NCBI GenBank assembly: GCA_949825025.1
Contig: OX463778.1
Location: forward strand, 744,001-808,000
DNA from: Siphlonurus alternatus
Taxonomy: Eukaryota; Arthropoda; Insecta; Ephemeroptera; Siphlonuridae
Length of the DNA: 64,000 nucleotides
Direction: 5' to 3'
A program made the translations under genes and the position numbers. Each line of letters opens with the position of its first letter. Position 1 is the first letter of the stretch. Positions 59,001-64,000 of this stretch are shown here, piece by piece. The notes under the pieces were generated by a model, which was not told the DNA's origin, searched no databases, and saw only the letters and a program-made list of their open reading frames with translations.

Positions 59001-59781
59001 CCGAGTCTCAAGTAAACGCATAAATAGCAAACAACTCTATATGAATAAGGTATAGCCACAGCATAGTTACAATGAAACCTGTTATTAAAAACTTTGTATA
59101 TAATTAAATTCTTCTTAATATGTACTAGCTGGTATGTACTGTACAATACGATGTATGTACCGGAATGATTTGATACTGCACTGTAATATAACCGACTGTA
59201 ATAATTGCTATGTGTACAAGGTTTATAAGAACGTTTTAAGTGTTGCACGTACTGTATGCATAACATTTGTGTAAGTATACATGCTGAAGGTTATTTTGTG
59301 GTTAATATAATAGTTGCGGTTACAGTACACTGCACTCACTAGATGTATGCATATATATATATGCATACATGATACTGTACTATAAGAGGTCCACGCTCGC
59401 CTTACGTGTACATGAAGACAATAAACAATAAACGTTAATTTCAAATTTGTTCAATACGCAAATATTAAAATTGAAATTTATGTGAATACATTAATGCAGC
59501 AGTTATAAAATGTATGCATACTGCATATATGCAACCTTGATCAACCTACAAGCCTACAATTATGAGGGACAAGTCTACAGTATGCATACACATGTATCAT
59601 ATGCATAGCTGCAATTTCAGTATAAAACTATGATGAGTATGGTTGCTGCAAGTTTGTCAGTTAGCAGTAAAAACAAAAAATTAATAATACTTACATAGGT
59701 CCTCCAAAGATATAAGTGAACATGTCGCTTCAACGTTACTATCCGCTCAGAAAAGCATAATTTATGCAATGAACTAGCCAT
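56078..59781 (-). CDS. HMGCL: Hydroxymethylglutaryl-CoA lyase
   Basis: Cleaves HMG-CoA to acetoacetate and acetyl-CoA, the last step of leucine breakdown and of ketone-body formation. Exons: 59781-59695, 57708-57539, 57175-57052, 56953-56549, 56305-56078. These give 337 codons plus stop with consistent phases; an extra exon at 58126-58218 would add 31 residues. Active-site residues of the family are present: Arg52-Asp53 in GPRDGLQNE, His245 and His247 in HCHDTYGQA, Cys278 in GLGGCPY, and Asn287 in GASGN. The spacing equals that of human His233/His235/Cys266/Asn275. Exon 1 is basic and hydrophobic ([20 protein letters not shown]), as expected of a mitochondrial presequence. The chain ends SRL, an acceptable peroxisomal signal, where human HMGCL has CKL. 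Confidence 0.95.
58126..58227 (-). CDS. HMGCL: Optional or alternative first exon of HMGCL
   Basis: An open stretch starting ATG TGG GAG at 58227 ([20 protein letters not shown]) and ending NNEAQ at a good donor, CAG|GTAAGA. It joins in phase 0 to the exon at 57708. As an internal exon it would use AG at 58219-58220 (31 codons, weak acceptor). As a first exon it gives a protein with a different N-terminus (34 codons). Some animals have an extramitochondrial HMGCL-like enzyme with a distinct N-terminus; whether this exon serves that role is unproven. Confidence 0.5.
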
Positions 59782-59813
59782 GATGTAAAAAATCACAACA
59801 AACGAGCAGCTGT

Positions 59814-59822
59814 TTTTTTATA
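59814..59822 (-). promoter_or_regulatory. Candidate TATA box of HMGCL
   Basis: TATAAAAAA on the minus strand, 33-41 bases before the ATG at 59781. A transcript starting the usual ~30 bases downstream would have a very short leader. Confidence 0.35.
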
Positions 59823-60144
59823 CAGATGCGTTATCAGATGCGCAGTTGTTTCGGATGTTTTCTTGTTATCAACTGGCGCTGAACTTACGAATTTGCGTCA
59901 TTTCGATATTTTTTTCCACGGTTTTCCGGGACCCCGCCTGCATCATGCATGCAGGCGCGGATTGATTTAGATTTTAGAATAATATATTTTGGAGAAAACT
60001 GACCCCGTAATTAAAAATGTAATGTAATTTGTAATGGTGGGAGCCTCATTGTATCATGGGTGGGAGCGTCCATTTCAAATTATAAAAATATTAAGTAAAT
60101 AAATAAATAAATATAAAAAAAATGTCATAAAATTAATTAATTAA

Positions 60145-60498
60145 GGGTAAGGTAACGCAATGTTAAAAAAAATCCCTCTCACAAAAATTCTGAAAAAAAT
60201 TTAAAATGTTCTCCTCTACACCCCCTATCAGTAGCTAAAATATCAGGTATACAATTAAATACGATCTAGTTTTTGAGTTATGAATTTTTAAATTTTACCA
60301 ATTTAACATGGGAGTTTATTCTTTCCCCATGTTAAAGTAGTCAACTTTAAAAATTTATAACTCAAAAACTAGATCGTATTTGTATACCTGATATTTTAGG
60401 TACTGATAGGGGGTATATTAGAGGAGAACATTTTAAATTTTTTTCAGAATTTTTGTGAGAGGGATTTTTTTAACATTGGTGGCGTTACCTTTTTACCC
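60145..60498. mobile_element. TTAA-flanked palindromic MITE, copy 3
   Basis: 354 bp, the same family as the copies at 48323 and 55435, flanked by TTAA (60141-60144 and 60499-60502). It differs by small indels, including loss of part of GGTAACGCCACCAATG at the left end. Confidence 0.85.
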
Positions 60499-60502
60499 TT
60501 AA

Positions 60503-63500
60503 TGTGTCTCATGATCCGATGGCTGTAAAAATATAACATAATATAATGTGATATATGTGACGAAGTATAATTTTTAGTACAACTATAATATATTGTATAA
60601 CATAAAAAACTTAATTATAGTATGCATACACAAAATTAATGATCCCATGCAGTCATCTATAATTAAAAGCATGCATCATATGCATGCAATTTATCACTTT
60701 TCCTATATAATATTAAATTTAATTATATAATATATGTATATATATATATGTATTTTACATTTGTGTGCAGCCTAATATTATATTATAGTATATAAATATG
60801 CAGTTTATAAACCCATGATACAATTTAACTTTATAAACCCATGTACTTAATTTATTCCCCATTTATTGCTTAATTAATTATATTGTCTCAAAACTGTATG
60901 CATGCTTTTATACCTTATATATATGCATTAATATAATAATTATAATACTTCAAATTAAGTCTGATATACTTTTTATACTGTATATATATCTATATAACTT
61001 TAAAAAAACATATATACATATATTATACATTGCATATATATATAATTATAAAAATACTACAATAATACTCAATTTTGTACAAAATTAAAATTTGTATTAT
61101 GATTCCTAACACATCAAATATATGGTTCAATTTTTTTGGGTATATCAAATATACTTTATCATCAAGTCTCCATGTTCAATTTTTAGCTTAGAATAATTGT
61201 AAACAGATTTAGCGAAGTTTAAGAAATGGTGGCTCAATTAATAAAAGTCTTATATTATAATCAAGGTCATATATTATATATTTTTTGCATCCATTATGTG
61301 TTTACAAATTTAAATTCCATAATTATATGCTATATATTTACAACATGTGATATCAAAAACCATCGTTACAGCAGACAGTTGATGATACTGTTAATAGTGC
61401 AATTGAAGGAAGCATTTTTATGATTAAATTGGTAATTTTAATTAAATGTTTTTATAATAAATATGTGCAATAAAGGGGTGGGGGATAACATCACAACCTG
61501 AAAGAATTAACTGATTAAAATAAAAATAAAAAATACCACTAATTAATATATTTGACTTGATTACATAAATATCCAAAGACAAACCTTAATAGATTTTTGA
61601 TCAATGAAGCTATCTTTGGATATATTTAGCAAAAATCTATCAAGTTAAATTTGGATTTTTAAATGCTCAACTATGTTAAATGATTTAAATTATTTTTCAT
61701 AAATTATATATTAGTATATAAACATATTGCATTTAAGTTGTTTCACTGGAAATTAATGTATAGCTTTATAAATAGTATATTATATTTTATACAAATAAAA
61801 AGTGAATATATTATATTATTTATTTTCCATCTATCATGATAACAAATATTAACTAAGTCAACTTTCAAAAAAGTAGTAAATTGTGACGGTGGCTATAATA
61901 ATATGGTGGGATAATATTCGGAGGATTTAATTATGTAAAATATCACACTTACGCATTGCTCAAGTACACAAAAATTTACTGGATGAAGAGAGATTGAACA
62001 TTCTGCATGAAAGAAAAGTGTTTTAGAATTTAAATTTATTTCAGTTTATTTCAGCAAGCTAAAGCAAATTAATATAATATGGTCCCACATTGATTAACTG
62101 CTTATTCTTTTTATAAATATTTATTTAGGCAAATTAATAATTATTTTAAGACAAAGTCTTTAACTTGAAATCTTATCCTGAACTTACTTTACTACTTGCA
62201 GGTGTCAAAAACCGTGAAAAATGTAAATGATCGAAGTTTAATTACATATTTAAATTTAGCTGCAGACAAAAAATTAAAAATACCAACAAATAAGCAGCCA
62301 AATTATGGCTTATAAATTTAAAAATATGTTCCCCTTGTTTGACAAGTTAGCTTGCACTAAATGTTGTGTATTTTTTTTTTTTTTTTTTTTTTTTTAATTC
62401 AAAAAGTTTAAATTCAATCGATAGCATACGTTAAGTCTACAGTAGTTTAAAGTTAAACTTTATCCATGCAATTTGGTGAATTTTTGTTAAAAGTTTTTGT
62501 TTTTGTTTGTGATTCATGCAAGGTGTTCAATATTTTTTCATACAAATTGCTTATTAAAGTAAGTCAAAAACATCAAAAGAATCCTTGAACAATTATGGTA
62601 AACATATTTGTTAATGCAGATTTATACATTTATTTTGTCTATACAAAATTACACCAGATGGATTATTATGAAAATTAATTAAGCCAAAATGAAAGAGATG
62701 AATTATAATATGAAAATCTGAAATAAAAGTCAATTACAAGTTACAACTATTTTAGAGAGTTGTTTGTTTTTGCTTACCATTGTACATAATATTATATTTT
62801 TATTTCATAACACATTTCATAACTTTTCTCGTGCAGATAACTTTATCTTGCATTGACGGCTAGTATTATATTTATACATATATGATATCCATCCAGCACA
62901 AGCTTACGAGAAAAATAATGATGGCATTGACATTATTGTTGAAAACATGATACAGAAAATTGGCTCATAGCCAAATGATAATGAGTTTTTTATTTAAGTT
63001 TTTTTATTGTTAACTGTATAATGTATGTGTATTTTAAAAATATTATTACCGAATTTTCAGCATCACCCAAAAATTTAGATAGTTTATTCACACACGCCAG
63101 TTTCCTAAAATATGATTTTTTTTTTTTCCATTCTTTTTCCTTTGCTCCTGTAATATATAGGTGTAAACTGTAAACATTAGTCCATGTACTTTGACATGGA
63201 TATGCTAACTTAATATGCTAACGGTATACTTTATGTACATATTATAGCCATTTAAAATTATAATTTAAGGTTAAGAGTTATTAAACTTTTATAAATTCAT
63301 TGCACATTGCAATCTCTTCCAGCCACATAAAAGTTGTTTTAAAAAAGTAATTAGAGCCATTTCCACTATTAAAAGTTTGTTTTTGAATTCTTTTTTGAAA
63401 GATCAGGAAAATTTGAATGTAAACACATAATTACAACTTGTATGTAGTTGGCTGATTTTAAACATACAGTATTAATGATAGATTCTTTTTGCCAGGGTTA

Positions 63501-64000
63501 AGTGTTTGAAAATAGATAGTAATAATTTAGAGCTATATTTACACGAGAGAGAAATTATACCTTAAATACATAATGTTTTTAAATCTTGAAATTTTTTTAT
63601 AGAACATACTTGTGAAGTTATTATACCTGTGAAGTTCCTATGGTTCACAATGTTTACATATTATGTAAACATATAATTATGAATTATCAAGCATGTTAAG
63701 ATCTAACATGCACGGGCAACTAATTCCAATAGTAAAGCAAACATTATTAGTGCTAAAAGAAAATATTTCTAAAATATACAAATGCTAGCCATATCTGTAT
63801 ATTACTACAAAATTTATATATTGAGTGTTTTAATTGTAAACTGCAATAAAATAAAAACAACTGGCAAAATCATTTGAAATCCTATTGTAATTTACTATAA
63901 AATAATTATTTGGAGTAATTTGAAAAGAGATCAAAGCTAATGTAGCGCCAATTATATTTGTACTCTGTACTTGTAGCAGGGCATTAGATGCAACCAAAAT
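60503..64000. other. AT-rich intergenic DNA
   Basis: No coding frame, RNA gene or clear mobile element is seen. It holds TA-rich stretches near 60730 and 60960-61050 and a poly(T) run at 62371-62395. Confidence 0.4.

Noticed and set aside
58742..59023. 93-codon plus-strand frame in HMGCL intron 1
   Set aside because: Low-complexity start with poly-Phe runs, no recognisable family, and antisense to a well-supported gene.

Overview
This is eukaryotic, AT-rich DNA. It most likely comes from an arthropod with high intron density. The evidence is two intron-rich protein genes with GT-AG splice sites, TA and tetranucleotide microsatellites, and a dense load of transposons. The order or species cannot be read from the window. 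The N-terminus of the large gene resembles what I recall from arthropod SOGA/MTCL proteins.

The first ~27 kb is a nest of mobile elements with no cellular gene that I can support. Positions 154-11,000 hold at least four foldback-type elements whose inverted arms are built from tandem short repeats: an outer element capped by a 15-bp satellite, an inner 1.7-kb palindrome, two inverted copies of one ~2-kb element (2925-4861 and 8767-10776), and a 2.8-kb palindrome carrying 5S-rRNA-like sequence. Next comes a terminal-inverted-repeat element (about 11103-20448) split by a complete LTR retrotransposon (11322-19140). That retrotransposon has two 1379-bp LTRs with no difference seen, a 5-bp target duplication, and one 1505-codon ORF. 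The ORF joins Gag and protease directly to the C-terminal tail of integrase, so reverse transcriptase and RNase H are missing. Beyond it lie a palindromic MITE, a pogo-like element with a 5S-rRNA-derived SINE inside it, a non-LTR retrotransposon tail, a hAT-type MITE and another palindromic MITE.

Positions 27,999-52,989 (minus strand) hold one gene that I could assemble into 37 coding exons with consistent splice phases (2165 codons plus stop). It encodes a long coiled-coil protein of the SOGA/MTCL microtubule-crosslinking family. A large ORF at about 42126-42651 has the same entry and exit phases as exon 11 and may be a mutually exclusive or alternative terminal exon. Introns hold microsatellites, four palindromic MITEs and retrotransposon fragments.

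Positions 56,078-59,781 (minus strand) hold a complete HMG-CoA lyase gene (HMGCL), which acts in the last step of ketone-body and leucine breakdown. It has a mitochondrial-type N-terminus and a C-terminal SRL tripeptide that could act as a peroxisome signal. A possible extra or alternative first exon lies at 58126-58227. The last 4 kb is AT-rich DNA with one more TTAA-flanked MITE.
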